Shown here one piece after another: positions 1 through 9,977 of a DNA stretch of 64,000 nt. A program made the position numbers and the translations under genes. The DNA comes from CAYVFC01 sp964450715 (GTDB lineage: Bacteria > Myxococcota_A > Polyangia > Polyangiales > JAFGIB01), in assembly GCA_964450715.1 (NCBI GenBank), contig CAYVFC010000020.1:1-64000 (forward strand), read 5' to 3'. Below the pieces are notes generated by a model, which searched no databases, was not told where the DNA came from, and saw only the letters and a program-made list of their open reading frames with translations. The first letter of the stretch is position 1. Each line of letters opens with the position of its first letter.

Positions 1-46
1 GGTCCGTCGCGCTCCGAAATCTGATCGAGTTATTTTGTCACGGACC

Positions 47-523
47 CTAACGCCGGTTACGACCGGTAGCCACGTTCACCACGATATTCCGTCCATTGAG
101 CTCCGCGCCGTTTAGCGTCTCGACGGCGCGGGCGGCGTCTTTGCGGTTCTCCATGGTCACGAAACCGAACCCCTTCGACTTTCCGGAGTAGCCATCGTTG
201 ATGACGACGGCGTCGGCTACGGTTCCGAACTCGCCAAACGCAGCACGCAAGTCGCCTTCGTTGGTTTCCCAGCTCAGGCCGCCGACAAAAAGGCGACAGG
301 GGACGGTCGTCGCGGTCCTCGGCGAGGCGGCGCTGGCCTCCATGGCTAGCATGGCCTCATCGACCGTCGGTATGTCGGTGACGATCTCCTCTGCGTTGAT
401 GATTGGTATCTCGCCGTGACCCTGCTCTCGTTTCTGTATCAGTCGTTCGGCTTTTTCCCGTTTCTTTTGAGTCTTTTTCGCCTCTCGATCCCGTTTTGCG
501 AGTGCGTGACTGCCTTTACCCAC
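47..523 (-). CDS. RRM-domain RNA-binding protein
   Basis: Single RNA recognition motif protein of about 158 residues. The C-terminal half (about residues 75-155) is a complete RRM: RNP2 reads LFVGGLS and RNP1 reads KGFGFVTM, the aromatic residues that stack on single-stranded RNA. The N-terminal 40 residues are Lys/Arg/Glu rich and probably helical and basic; a short acidic/Ala linker follows. Bacterial RRM proteins of this kind are usually small and act as RNA chaperones or post-transcriptional regulators. I place the start at the GTG at 523, because GAGGAG sits 4 bases before it; a TTG four codons upstream overlaps that Shine-Dalgarno. It lies convergent to the window edge and divergent from the cold-shock gene, another RNA-binding protein. 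The family is certain; the RNA target is unknown. Confidence 0.9.
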   Translation of the reverse strand: MGKGSHALAKRDREAKKTQKKREKAERLIQKREQGHGEIPIINAEEIVTDIPTVDEAMLAMEASAASPRTATTVPCRLFVGGLSWETNEGDLRAAFGEFGTVADAVVINDGYSGKSKGFGFVTMENRKDAARAVETLNGAELNGRNIVVNVATGRNRR

Positions 524-991
524 GATTCTCCTCAACTCGGTTCGGGGTGTTCAAATAAGGGATGACCACGGGCCGGCGGTGGCAGGCATCGCTTGTTGCT
601 GCCGGCCAGGTATCCATAGCGTCCCGGAAACTATATATCAATCCGGACGATCGCGTAAGAATTACCGAGTCTATGAACCGTTTGTCGGGAATTTTTATCC
701 GAGGGTGACAATGCCTGTGAAAAACAACGTGCAACCGAGCAAAAACCGCGGGAAGGCGCTGCTCAAGTAACAACAAGACAATTGGGGCAGAGCGCCTCAG
801 GGAATTCGTGACAAATTGCGAATAGCGAACGAAATCGGCAGCTCGCTTGACGGCGACGGCGAATGGGCGCATGGTCTCTGGGGTCCGAGCGGTATCCTGG
901 AAGAGTTCCGGCGATTTCCGTAAAAGCAGTACCGAATAGCAATTGACGGCTACGGGACCTTGGGGCCGCCAAGAAGAAAAGAAGGAATAAA
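524..991. other. intergenic region upstream of RRM and cold-shock genes
   Basis: About 470 bases between two divergent RNA-binding protein genes. Short ORFs here lack ribosome binding sites and family resemblance. It should hold both promoters and the 5' leader of the cold-shock gene; leaders of this family are often long and structured, but no specific element could be identified by eye. Confidence 0.5.
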
Positions 992-1198
992 GTGGAAAAA
1001 GGATCGGTAAAGTGGTTTAACGATTCGAAGGGCTTTGGTTTCATTTGCCCGCAACACGGTGGTGAGGATGTTTTCGTTCATCATACCGCGATTCAGATGG
1101 AGGGGTACAAGAGCCTCAACGATGGTGACGAGGTGGAGTTCGAGATAACGCAGGGTCCCAAGGGGTTGCAGGCTACCAACGTCCGACGCGTCGCCTAG
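992..1198 (+). CDS. cold-shock domain protein (CspA family)
   Basis: A 68-residue single cold-shock domain, the usual family length. It binds single-stranded RNA/DNA on an OB fold and melts RNA secondary structure in the cytoplasm. RNP1 is KGFGFI (about residues 13-18) and RNP2 is VFVHHTAI (about 27-34); the opening GSVKWFN motif is canonical. The start is the GTG at 992, preceded by GAAGGA at 981-986. A strong intrinsic terminator follows 27 bases after the stop, so the gene is probably monocistronic. The family assignment is secure; cold induction is not shown by the sequence. Confidence 0.97.
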   Translation: MEKGSVKWFNDSKGFGFICPQHGGEDVFVHHTAIQMEGYKSLNDGDEVEFEITQGPKGLQATNVRRVA

Positions 1199-1225
1199 CG
1201 ACTCGCGACAAGACGATCGCACAAT

Positions 1226-1254
1226 GGGCGGGTCCTACGGGCCCGCCCGTTTTT
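1226..1254 (+). terminator. intrinsic terminator of the cold-shock gene
   Basis: A 10-bp stem (1226-1235 with 1239-1248, one G-U pair) closes a 3-base TAC loop and is followed by five T at 1250-1254. Its position directly after the cold-shock stop codon fits Rho-independent termination. Confidence 0.88.
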
Positions 1255-1346
1255 GTGTACTGCGTGTAAGTGTCAACTGGTACTCGCCGTGAGTCGGCGA
1301 GGAGCCCGGCCTTACCGACAACCGCGGATCACTCGTACCCAACAGA

Positions 1347-3359
1347 TCAGCCGCAGATACCGTCGGTGCAAGTGGGCGTCTCACACGACGGCTGAAAGAG
1401 GTCGCCGCAAGGGGCATTCGGCGGGGGGCACTCGTTTCCGCAAGAACCGCAGTTGTTCACGTCGCCGGTTACGTCGAGGCAACCGCCGTCGCAGCAGGCT
1501 TCTCCGCTAGCGCAGTCATTTCCGCAAGAACCGCAGTTTTCCAGGTCATCCTGTACGTCGATGCATTCGAGCTTTCCCTGTACCGGGCAAGCCTTCTCCC
1601 CGCCCGAAGGACACACACATTCACCAGCCCCGCAGGTGGCGCCGCTCGGGCACTGTCTGTTGCAGGCACCGCAGTGGTCCACGTCGGTACTCGGGTCGAT
1701 GCACTCGTCGTCGCAATAGGTGTCCTTGACAGCATCGTCGCATACGCAGGCTTGCTCCCCGGAGTCGCACCGAGAAGTGTCGTGGCAAGCGACACCGCAA
1801 CCGAAGCAGTTGAAGTCGTTGGCCCCGTCAACGCATTCGTAGACGCCGTCGGTCGCTCCGCCGTTGTCGGGATCCTCGTCGCAGAAAAGGTAGTCTGGCG
1901 GAAGGTTGTGGGGAGGCGTGGTCGGGCAGGGACAGGTGCCCGCCGTACAGGTGGTGTCGGATAGACAGGTTGCGCCACAGGCGCCGCAGTGGGTGTAGAC
2001 GCCGTCCTCGAAATGACCGACCTGCAGATCGTAACAAGCGTCGCCACAGGCGACCTCGCCCTCGACCGGACACTCGCAGTCGCCGTCGCGACAGACAGAG
2101 GTCGGCGCGGTACAGGCGTTGTTGCACTGCCCGCAGTGTAGAATGCTGGTGTTCGCGTCGACACATACGTCGCCGCAGGGGACGTGGTTGTAATTGGGGC
2201 AGTAGCAGTCAAGCGGGAAGCCGTCGGTTTCCTTGCAGCTGGTGATTCCGGTGCACTGGTTGTCACAGGCGCCGCAGTGCTCGTCGGTGGTAGGGGCAAC
2301 ACAGGTCAGGACGGTATCCCCCGAAACCTCTATCTCGCACGGGATCTGCTCCGCCGGGCACTGGCAGACACCGGCGGTGCAGGTCGCGCCCGAAGCACAG
2401 GCGTTGCCGCAAGAACCGCAATTGTTGAGATCGTTTAGCAGATCGGCGCAACCGCCCGGGCAGGGCGTCTGGGTCGAGACCGCACAGACGCAGACGCCGG
2501 CCACGCATGAGGTCCCGGTAGAGCACGGTCTGCCGCAGGCGCCGCAGTTGCTGCTGTCGATCTGCAGATCGGCGCAGGTGTCTCCGCAACAGGTCTGACC
2601 CAGAATGCAGGCCGGGTTGGTACCGCACATGCACTGCCCGGCAGCGCTGCAGCTCTGACCGGGCCCGCAGGTCGCGCTGGTCCCACACATACACTTGTTA
2701 CCGGCCGCATCGTAGACGCACTGCTCGTTCAGCGGACAACCGTTGGGGCCGATGACCACGGGAGTGCCGCCGCTATCGGGGCTGCCGGCGTCCTGAGGCG
2801 TACCGCCCGCGTCTTCGACGCCGGCATCTTCATCCGATCCGGTAGCCGCGTCCGTACCGTTCGAGGAAGCGGCATCCGGGTTTACCGCCGCATCCATGTT
2901 GGTACCCGCATCCGGGGTGCCCGGGGTGGTCGGTGTAGTCGTGCAGACCAGGGCAACACACACCCCGTTCTCGCAACCCTCGGTATTCGCGCAGACCGTA
3001 GCGCAGGCGCCGCAGTTGTTCCTGTCCGAGCTAGTCGGAGTGCAGACGCTGTTGCAGCAGGAAGAGCCCAGGCCGCATTCCGAGTCGTCCTGGCACGGGG
3101 TAACGCATACATCGTTCTGGCAAACTTGCGGGGGAGTGCAGTAGGTATCGCCGCAGGGTATGCCTTGCGTTGGAGTACCGGCGGTTCCGCCGATCCCGGC
3201 GGTCCAGTCATATCCCGCGTAACCGCCGTACCCGGCTGCCGAAGACGAAGAATCGTCGTCGTCGCCACAGCCCAAGGCCGTTCCGACCAGCAGCAGAATT
3301 AAGGCGAATTTAGAGACATACGCCGCGGAGCGCGAACCCGCATAAAAAACTGATATCAT
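1347..3359 (-). CDS. Cys-rich repeat lipoprotein (Stig1-like repeats)
   Basis: Secreted lipoprotein of about 670 residues. The N-terminus is a signal peptide ending in TALGC, followed by a run of Asp and Ser and a Gly/Tyr-rich stretch. The rest is a tandem array of modules of about 40-50 residues with the pattern NCGxCgxxCxxGxxCxxGxCxC, as in proteins that hit Stig1-like profiles in myxobacteria. A linker around residues 150-220 is rich in Asp/Ala/Thr/Gly and has few Cys. No catalytic motif is visible; a disulfide-rich surface or adhesive role is inferred. I start at the ATG at 3359 rather than a start 18 codons upstream, because GGGAGGAG lies 7 bases before it and the shorter form begins right at the signal peptide. 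It probably reaches the cell surface on a lipid anchor. The ligand is unknown. Confidence 0.85.
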   Translation of the reverse strand: MISVFYAGSRSAAYVSKFALILLLVGTALGCGDDDDSSSSAAGYGGYAGYDWTAGIGGTAGTPTQGIPCGDTYCTPPQVCQNDVCVTPCQDDSECGLGSSCCNSVCTPTSSDRNNCGACATVCANTEGCENGVCVALVCTTTPTTPGTPDAGTNMDAAVNPDAASSNGTDAATGSDEDAGVEDAGGTPQDAGSPDSGGTPVVIGPNGCPLNEQCVYDAAGNKCMCGTSATCGPGQSCSAAGQCMCGTNPACILGQTCCGDTCADLQIDSSNCGACGRPCSTGTSCVAGVCVCAVSTQTPCPGGCADLLNDLNNCGSCGNACASGATCTAGVCQCPAEQIPCEIEVSGDTVLTCVAPTTDEHCGACDNQCTGITSCKETDGFPLDCYCPNYNHVPCGDVCVDANTSILHCGQCNNACTAPTSVCRDGDCECPVEGEVACGDACYDLQVGHFEDGVYTHCGACGATCLSDTTCTAGTCPCPTTPPHNLPPDYLFCDEDPDNGGATDGVYECVDGANDFNCFGCGVACHDTSRCDSGEQACVCDDAVKDTYCDDECIDPSTDVDHCGACNRQCPSGATCGAGECVCPSGGEKACPVQGKLECIDVQDDLENCGSCGNDCASGEACCDGGCLDVTGDVNNCGSCGNECPPPNAPCGDLFQPSCETPTCTDGICG

Positions 3360-3910
3360 TGGAAAACTCCTCCCTATATATAAGAATAGTAGGGGATCGC
3401 GAGATTCAGTCAATAGTCGGCAAAGCGGACGGTAATCCTCCGCTCGGCCAGATCCATCGTACCTGGATTATTCCGGTTTTTTCGTTGTTCTTGGAGGTCA
3501 ACGAGACCCGACCGGCCGGTTACGCGGCAATACCGCCACCGGGCTTACCCACGATGCTCAACCAGTATCCAGTGATAATTCGCCGGAGACAGGCGATCGC
3601 CCCGGCCAGAAACGGCATGATATATAGAGCTTCGTACCGGCGTCTACCAGAACATGCTGGCCGTCAATTGCGGGGTTGCCATGGGCTTCTCTCTCGGCGG
3701 CTCGGCCACCCCGTTCGTAGGCGAACAACCCGCCGTGGTGACCGGCGTCTCTATACACGGCCATCTGCAGATGCAGAGCGCAGAACAGCGCGGGCCGGTC
3801 CTGTTTCTAAGGAGGCACCGCAAAATAAACGAACCGGTTGCGGCCGCGTGGGCGGGCGCCCTGGCGGCTTTCGTCCTCGGAAAAATCCTCGAAGAGGTGA
3901 CGCCGGCGCG
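3360..3910. other. intergenic region with no convincing gene
   Basis: About 550 bases between the Cys-rich lipoprotein start and the 3' end of the giant surface gene. An 88-codon plus-strand ORF at 3654-3920 reads like a possible protein but has no Shine-Dalgarno and overlaps the convergent gene end, so I do not call it. The promoter for the minus-strand gene must lie near 3365-3420, which is AT-rich. Confidence 0.45.
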
Positions 3911-6900
3911 TCAGGGTTGATAGTGATAGCCCAGGTCCGCGGTGCCGGTGTCGACCACTCCGTCGGTGCGCGTGGTCTTGGTGTCAAGGCCCAGATTGGC
4001 CGCCGTGTCGTTGGCGGCGTTGATACAAGGGCTATCGCTCGACTGGCCGGCCACGGCGTCCTCGCTCAGGTAGTAGTCGCCGTCAGGGCCGGTCACGAAG
4101 AGCGGATCGGAATTGATGTTGCCCGCGCCGCTGCCCCAGCCGCCCTGGACGTCGGTGTAATTGATGTCCGAGGCGGCCGTCGACGATACCTGCGGACCGG
4201 TGGGGGCCGTGTTACCCCACAGGATCGAGTTGACGATGGTCGCGGCGCCCAGGGTGCGCATCCCGCCGCCATAGTCGTCGGCCGAGTTGCCGACGAAGGT
4301 GCAGTTGGTAAAGGTGCTGCCCGGCGCGTAGTACACGCCCCCACCATAGGTCGCGGTGGCCGTGTTGCCCGCGAACAGGCAATTGGTGCAGCTGAACTCG
4401 TTGACCGCCGTAACCGCTCCGCCGTTCAAGGCGCTGTTGTTCTCGTACCTGGAGTTGGTATGCACCGTATCGTACGTCGTGTAGATGGCGCCGCCTTCCC
4501 CCGTGCCGGCGTTGTTCTCGAACACACAGCCGTCACAGGTGGAACCCGGGTTGCCCAGATCGCGCAGCGCTCCGCCATAGGTGCCCTTGTTGTTCTTGAA
4601 GGTCACGCCCTGCAGATCGAGCGTGGTATGCGTGTAGATGGCGCCGCCCTCGTAGCCGCCCAGGGGATTGCTGCCGTCAAAGGTGCAGTCGATGATGGTC
4701 AGCCCCGCGCCGCTGGTCTCCACGTGTAGCGCACCGCCGGTCAGGCCGTTGGCGTCCTTGAAGATGCAGTTCTGCAGGGTGATATTGTTGTCGTTGACGA
4801 ACATCACCGCACCCTCGTCCGTTCGGTTGCCACAGTTCTGTACGGTGAACCCGTCCAGGTGACCGTCGTCGGCCGGTCCCAGGCAGCGGCGGTTGCTGTC
4901 CTGTCCGTCGATGATGGTAACGTCGCTCGCGAGATCCCTTCCCGCGATGGTGCCTTCGGTACCGGTCAGCGCCGAGTCGAAACCGCCGTAGATCTTCACG
5001 AAGGATTTCAGACCAAACGCCGGGTCGCTTCCCGAGGTATAGGTGCCCTCCTTGACGCCGATGGTGTATCCGGATCCGGCGGCGGAGATGGCCGCGGTCA
5101 GGCTGGTGTAGGCGTCTTCCCAGGAGGTACCGTCATCATCGCCGCTGGCGGCGTTGTCCACGAAGATATCGATGTCCGGCTTGGTGCAGGTGCCGTCCCA
5201 CTCGTAGGCGCCCATGTCGGCGTAGCCGCCGCCGCTGTTGGGCGCGGCCGGTTCGTCGTAGCGGGCCGTTCCCAGCAAATCGGTCGCCGGGTAGTTCGCC
5301 GCGGCGGTGTTAGCCGAGTCGACCGCGTCCGATACGCCGCACAGCTCATACGGGTGCTCCCCGGTCAGCTTGAATACCGGGTATTCATCGCTGTTGCCGG
5401 TTCCGCTGTAGCCGCCCTCCACGACGCTGTAGCTGACGTTGACGGTTCCGTAGAATTGGGCGTAGGCGGCCTCGGTGCCGTTGGTGTTGCCCCAGACGAT
5501 GCTGTTCACGAGGATCACGGTTCCGCCGAGCCGGATCACGGCACCCCCGTCGTCCGTCGCGTGGTTGTAGGCGATAGTGCAGTTGGTCAGGGTGACCGAT
5601 CCGCCGTACGAATGGACGCCGCCGCCGTCCGAGCCGCCTCCGGTAGTCCGGTTGTTTGCGATAACGCAGTTGTTGAGCACCGAGGTGCCGTTCTGGTGCG
5701 CGAGGCCGCCGCCCCGGTCCACGCTGGTGTTGCCATCGAGGATACAGCGGTTAAAGGTGGCGTTGCTCGCGGCATTGTCGGAGTAGACCGCGCCGCCGAG
5801 GTCGCCGGCCGAGTTGTCGATGAACACGCAGTCGTTGAACAGGGCGGTACCCTGGTAGATGGAGACCGCTCCCCCGTCCCCGCCCGAGCTGGTGGTGGTG
5901 TTGTCGTTGAAGGTGCAATCCTCGAATAACGCCTCGCTATATCCCTCGATGCGGACGGCCCCGCCCCCGCTGTCGCCCGAGGTGTTGTTGCCCGTGAACA
6001 CGCAGTTGCGGAAGACCACCCCCGTGTCTCCGCTCAGGTGCATGGCGCCGCCCTCGGTGCCGTCGAAGCCGTTTTGCAGGGTGAATCCGTCCAGGTGGCC
6101 GTTGTCCACCGGAGTCAGGCAGCGGGTGGTACCGCCTCCGTTGATGACGGTGACGTCGTTCAGCAAATCCCTGCCGGCGACGCTGCCGCTGGTGTCGCTG
6201 AGCGCGCTGTCGAACCCGCCGTAGATGAATACGCCGTCCTTGAGAGAGTAGGGCGTACTGGAATAGGTGCCCTCCTTCACCCAGATCTGATCTCCGGTGA
6301 AAGCGTTACTGATGGCGGTGCTAAGGCTGGTATAGGCGTGCTCCCAGGTCGAGCCGTTGTTGTCGCCGCCGGCCGCGCCGTCCACGAAGATGGGCGGCTT
6401 GCACCCGTTGGTCGAATACACGGCGCTGATGGTCCCGGCCAGCGGGCAGAAAATGGGCGAGTTGACGCGCACGCGGCCCAGACCTCCCCCGCCTCCCCCG
6501 CCTCCGCCGTCGTCGCCGGCGCCGCCGTTCTGGGAGCTGCAGCTCACGCCCTCGCCGTCGCCTCCGTCGCCGCACTGCGTACCCACGCAAGCGCCGCCGT
6601 CGCTGCAGCCGGTCGTGGTCGGGTCGCCGTCAGAACCGGAGTGGGAGCCGCCCGAGCTGTATTCGCCTTCGCCCCCGCCTCCGCCGGCTCCGTTGGCCGT
6701 GATCCAGGCGCCGGAGGCGAGGTCCACGCTACCGCCCTCGATCAAGATACCGCCGCCGCTGCCGCCTCCCGCGCCGCCGTCTGCGGCGTCTCCTCCCACC
6801 TGGCCGCCGCCGCCTCCGGCAGAGATTACGCCCGTGCTGCCGATAAAGAGCGTAGCCGACGCGGAGATCTGCACTGCGCCACCGCCGCCGCCGCCCGGCG

Positions 6901-8679
6901 CGTTGCTACCCGCGCCCCGGCCTCCCTGCCCGCCGGAGCAGCCGCCGCGCAGAGGCACTAAAGACGCATTGCCCTCGCTGGACCCGCCACCACCGCCGCT
7001 TCCGGTTTGCGCGGAGCCCCCGCTCGCGCCCGAGGTGCCGAAACCGCCGCCTCCGCCACCGCCGGCGCCGTCGTTGTCGGAGTTGCTGTTGCCGCCCGGG
7101 CTGCCATCGCCGACCGTGCACACCGTATCTCCGCCCGGACCGGCCGTGCCGCCCGAAGCGCTCGCGTCAACGCTTCCGTCGATCGTCGCATCCCCGAACA
7201 CGGCCAGGATCACGGGTCTGTCGCCGGTGATGGTCAGCGATCCGGTATCGGTGATGGTCAAGGCCTGGAAGGTGAGGATGACCACGTCCGCATCGGGCGC
7301 GGTGTCGATCTCCACCAGCGGCTCGGACTGGCCGCACCACTCGACGAATGCAACGGGGCTACCCGAATAAAACTCGGCCGGGCAATCGAGCGTAACCACC
7401 GGCGCCACCACGGGATCCAAAACATCGGGATCGAAGTTGCTGGGCTCGTAGGAGAATATGATCCAGCAACCCTCGTCGGTCGCGCCGTCGCAGTTATTGT
7501 CCAGGCCGTCGCCGCACGCCTCGTCCGCGAATTGGTTTATAGAAGGGTCGAGCGGCGCGCAGTCGGTGCTGTCCGGATCTCCGTCGCCGTCGTCGTCCGT
7601 GTCGCAGACGTCGCCGTCGCCGTCGCTGTCGGTATCGGTCTGGTCTGCATTGGTATCGCCCGGGCAGTTGTCGCAGACGTTGCCCACGTCATCGCCGTCG
7701 CCGTCCTCCTGACCGCCATTGCTGTTCAGGGGACAGTTGTCGCAGGGATTGCCGACCGTATCGCTATCGCCGTCCGCCTGGTCGGTGTTGAAGTGAACCG
7801 GGCAGTTGTCGCAGACAGAGCCCACGCTATCGCCGTCGGCGTCGGCCTGGTCCTCGTTGGTATCTAGGGGACAGTTGTCGCAGGCATTGCCGTGTGAGTC
7901 GTCGTCGCCGTTGAGTTGGTCCTGGTTAGCGTCCGCCGGGCAGTTGTCGCAGACGTCGCCCACGCTATCGCCGTCAGCATCGGCCTGGTTGGTGTTGCCG
8001 TCGCTCGGGCAGTTGTCGCAGACATTGCCCACGCCATCGTCGTCGCCGTCCGCCTGGTCCGAATTGCCGTCCGCCGGGCAGTTGTCGCAGGCGTCTCCCA
8101 CGGTGTCCGAGTCGGCGTCGGTCTGGCTGGCGTTGGTAACGTCCGGGCAGTTATCGCAGGCAGCTCCGATGGCATCGTCGTCGCCGTTGGCCTGGTCTTC
8201 GTTGGTCACCGCCGGGCAGTTGTCGCAGGCATTGCCGTGGGTGTCCTCGTCGTCGTCGTACTGGTCGGGATTGGCGTCTTCCGGGCAGTTGTCGCAGGCA
8301 TCGCCCCAGTCATCGCCGTCGCTGTCGAGCTGATCCTCGTTATAGGTACCCGGGCAGTTGTCGCAGGCGTCGCCCCACGAGTCGCCGTCGCCGTTGGCCT
8401 GATCCTGGTTCGCCGTGGCCTGGCAGTTGTCGCAGGCGTCGCCGACGGTATCGCTGTCGCCGTCGAGCTGGTCCTGGTTGGTATCGCTCGGGCAATTGTC
8501 GCAGGCATTGCCCAGCGTGTCGGCATCGTCGTTTAGCTGGTCGTCGTTGTTCGTATCCGGACAGTTGTCGCAGGCGTCGCCCCAGTCGTCTGTGTCGCTG
8601 TTATCCTGGCTCGGGTTGGAGAGAGAGGGGCAGTTGTCGCAGGCGTCGCCCCAGTCGTCTGCGTCGCTGTTATCCTGGC
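3911..8679 (-). CDS. giant TSP3-repeat / beta-helix lipoprotein, C-terminal portion
   Basis: C-terminal part (about 1,590 codons) of one giant secreted protein whose coding sequence is cut by two assembly gaps. It opens with CDNCP-type TSP3 calcium-binding repeats, then a second metal-binding motif (GLDNNCDGATDE), then a Gly-rich low-complexity region. Two parallel beta-helix modules follow. Each starts with a variant of IFVDxAAxGDxxGxxW and contains repeated GGA[MIV] and NCTF/NNxA turns as in polymorphic-membrane-protein-like repeats; the protein ends GYHYQP. The reading frame is open from the gap down to the stop at 3911. A surface adhesin or matrix protein is inferred; no enzyme motif is visible. 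An ORF starting only at 8209 would miss upstream in-frame repeats. Confidence 0.85.
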
Positions 8680-8779
8680 NNNNNNNNNNNNNNNNNNNNN
8701 NNNNNNNNNNNNNNNNNNNNNNNNNNNNNNNNNNNNNNNNNNNNNNNNNNNNNNNNNNNNNNNNNNNNNNNNNNNNNNN
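8680..8779. other. assembly gap 1 (100 N)
   Basis: Exactly 100 N. The 55 bases before it (8625-8679) are identical to the 55 bases after it (8780-8834). The gap is therefore a repeat-resolution failure inside the TSP3 array and its length is a placeholder. 100 is not a multiple of 3, so naive translation shifts frame here. Confidence 0.97.
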
Positions 8780-9877
8780 GAGGGGCAGTTGTCGCAGGCG
8801 TCGCCCCAGTCGTCTGCGTCGCTGTTATCCTGGCCCGGGTTGGAGAGGGAGGGGCAGTTGTCGCAGGCGTCGCCCCAGTCGTCGCTGTCGACGTTCTGCT
8901 GGTTCGTGTTGGGTACCAGCGGGCAGTTGTCCGAGCCGTCGATGATGGTGTCGTCGTCGTCATCGTCGTCGCACATGTCGCCCGAGCCGTCCGTATCGGT
9001 ATCGGTCTGGTCCGCATTCGGTACGAGCGGACAGTTGTCCGCGCCGTCCAGCACGCCGTCGTTGTCATCGTCGTCGTCGCAAGCGTCGCCCTCGGCGTCG
9101 TTGTCCGTGTTCGTCTGCGTCTCGTTGTCCTGGTAGGGGCAGTTGTCGCAGAGGTCGCCCAGCGAATCGTTGTCGCTGTTCTGCTGGCTCTGGTTGTCGG
9201 TGGTGGGGCAGTTGTCGCAGGCATCTCCCCAGTCGTCGTTGTCGGTGTTCTGCTGCCCGGAGTTGTCGGTCAGAATACAGTTATCGCAGGCGTCTCCCCA
9301 GAAGTCGTTGTCGCTGTTCTGTTGGTTTTCGTTGTCAGTGGTGGGGCAGTTGTCGCAGGCATCGCCCAGCGTGTCTCCGTCGCCGTTTTCTTGTCCCGGA
9401 TTGGGCGTGAGCGGGCAATTGTCCACCTCGTCGGTCACGCCGTCGCCGTCCTCGTCGTTGTCGCACTCGTCGCCCTTGCCGTCGCTGTCCGCGTCCAGCT
9501 GGTCGGGGTTGTAGACCAGGGGACAGTTGTCCGCGCCGTCGGCGAGCCCGTCGCCGTCGTCGTCGTCGTCGCAGGCATTGCCGTCGCTGTCGCCGTCGGT
9601 GTCGGTCTGAAGCGGGTTGTCGTCGTCCGGGCAGTTGTCACAGGCATCGCCCACCGGATCGCCGTCGCCGTTCTCCTGGCCCGGATTGTCGAGCGTTGGG
9701 CAGTTGTCGCAGGCGTCTCCCGCTGCATCGCTGTCGCTGTTGAGCTGGTCCTCGTTGCTCACCGTGGGGCAGTTGTCGCAGGCGTCGCCCACGTTATCGC
9801 CGTCAGCGTTCTCCTGTCCCGGGTTGGCCAGGCTCGGGCAGTTGTCGCAGGCATCGCCCCTCGAATCGTTATCCGCG
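8780..9877 (-). CDS. giant TSP3-repeat lipoprotein, middle portion between gaps
   Basis: About 366 codons, all TSP3 repeats: alternating units of CDNCP type and longer CDDDDDxDGxxDGxDNCP type. Acidic residues occupy the calcium-binding positions in each unit. The frame is open from gap to gap, including upstream of the GTG at 9792, which is not a true start. It belongs to the same gene as 3911-8679 and 9978-12712. It has no independent start or stop and should not be read as a separate gene. Confidence 0.85.
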
Positions 9878-9977
9878 NNNNNNNNNNNNNNNNNNNNNNN
9901 NNNNNNNNNNNNNNNNNNNNNNNNNNNNNNNNNNNNNNNNNNNNNNNNNNNNNNNNNNNNNNNNNNNNNNNNNNNNN
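9878..9977. other. assembly gap 2 (100 N)
   Basis: Exactly 100 N. The sequence left of the gap (9841-9877) and right of it (9978-10032) recur as one contiguous unit at 10079-10170. The true gap may thus be near zero or may hide collapsed copies of this repeat. Confidence 0.97.

Noticed and set aside
3654..3920. 88-codon plus-strand ORF with a protein-like look
   Set aside because: No Shine-Dalgarno, overlaps the convergent gene end, no family resemblance.
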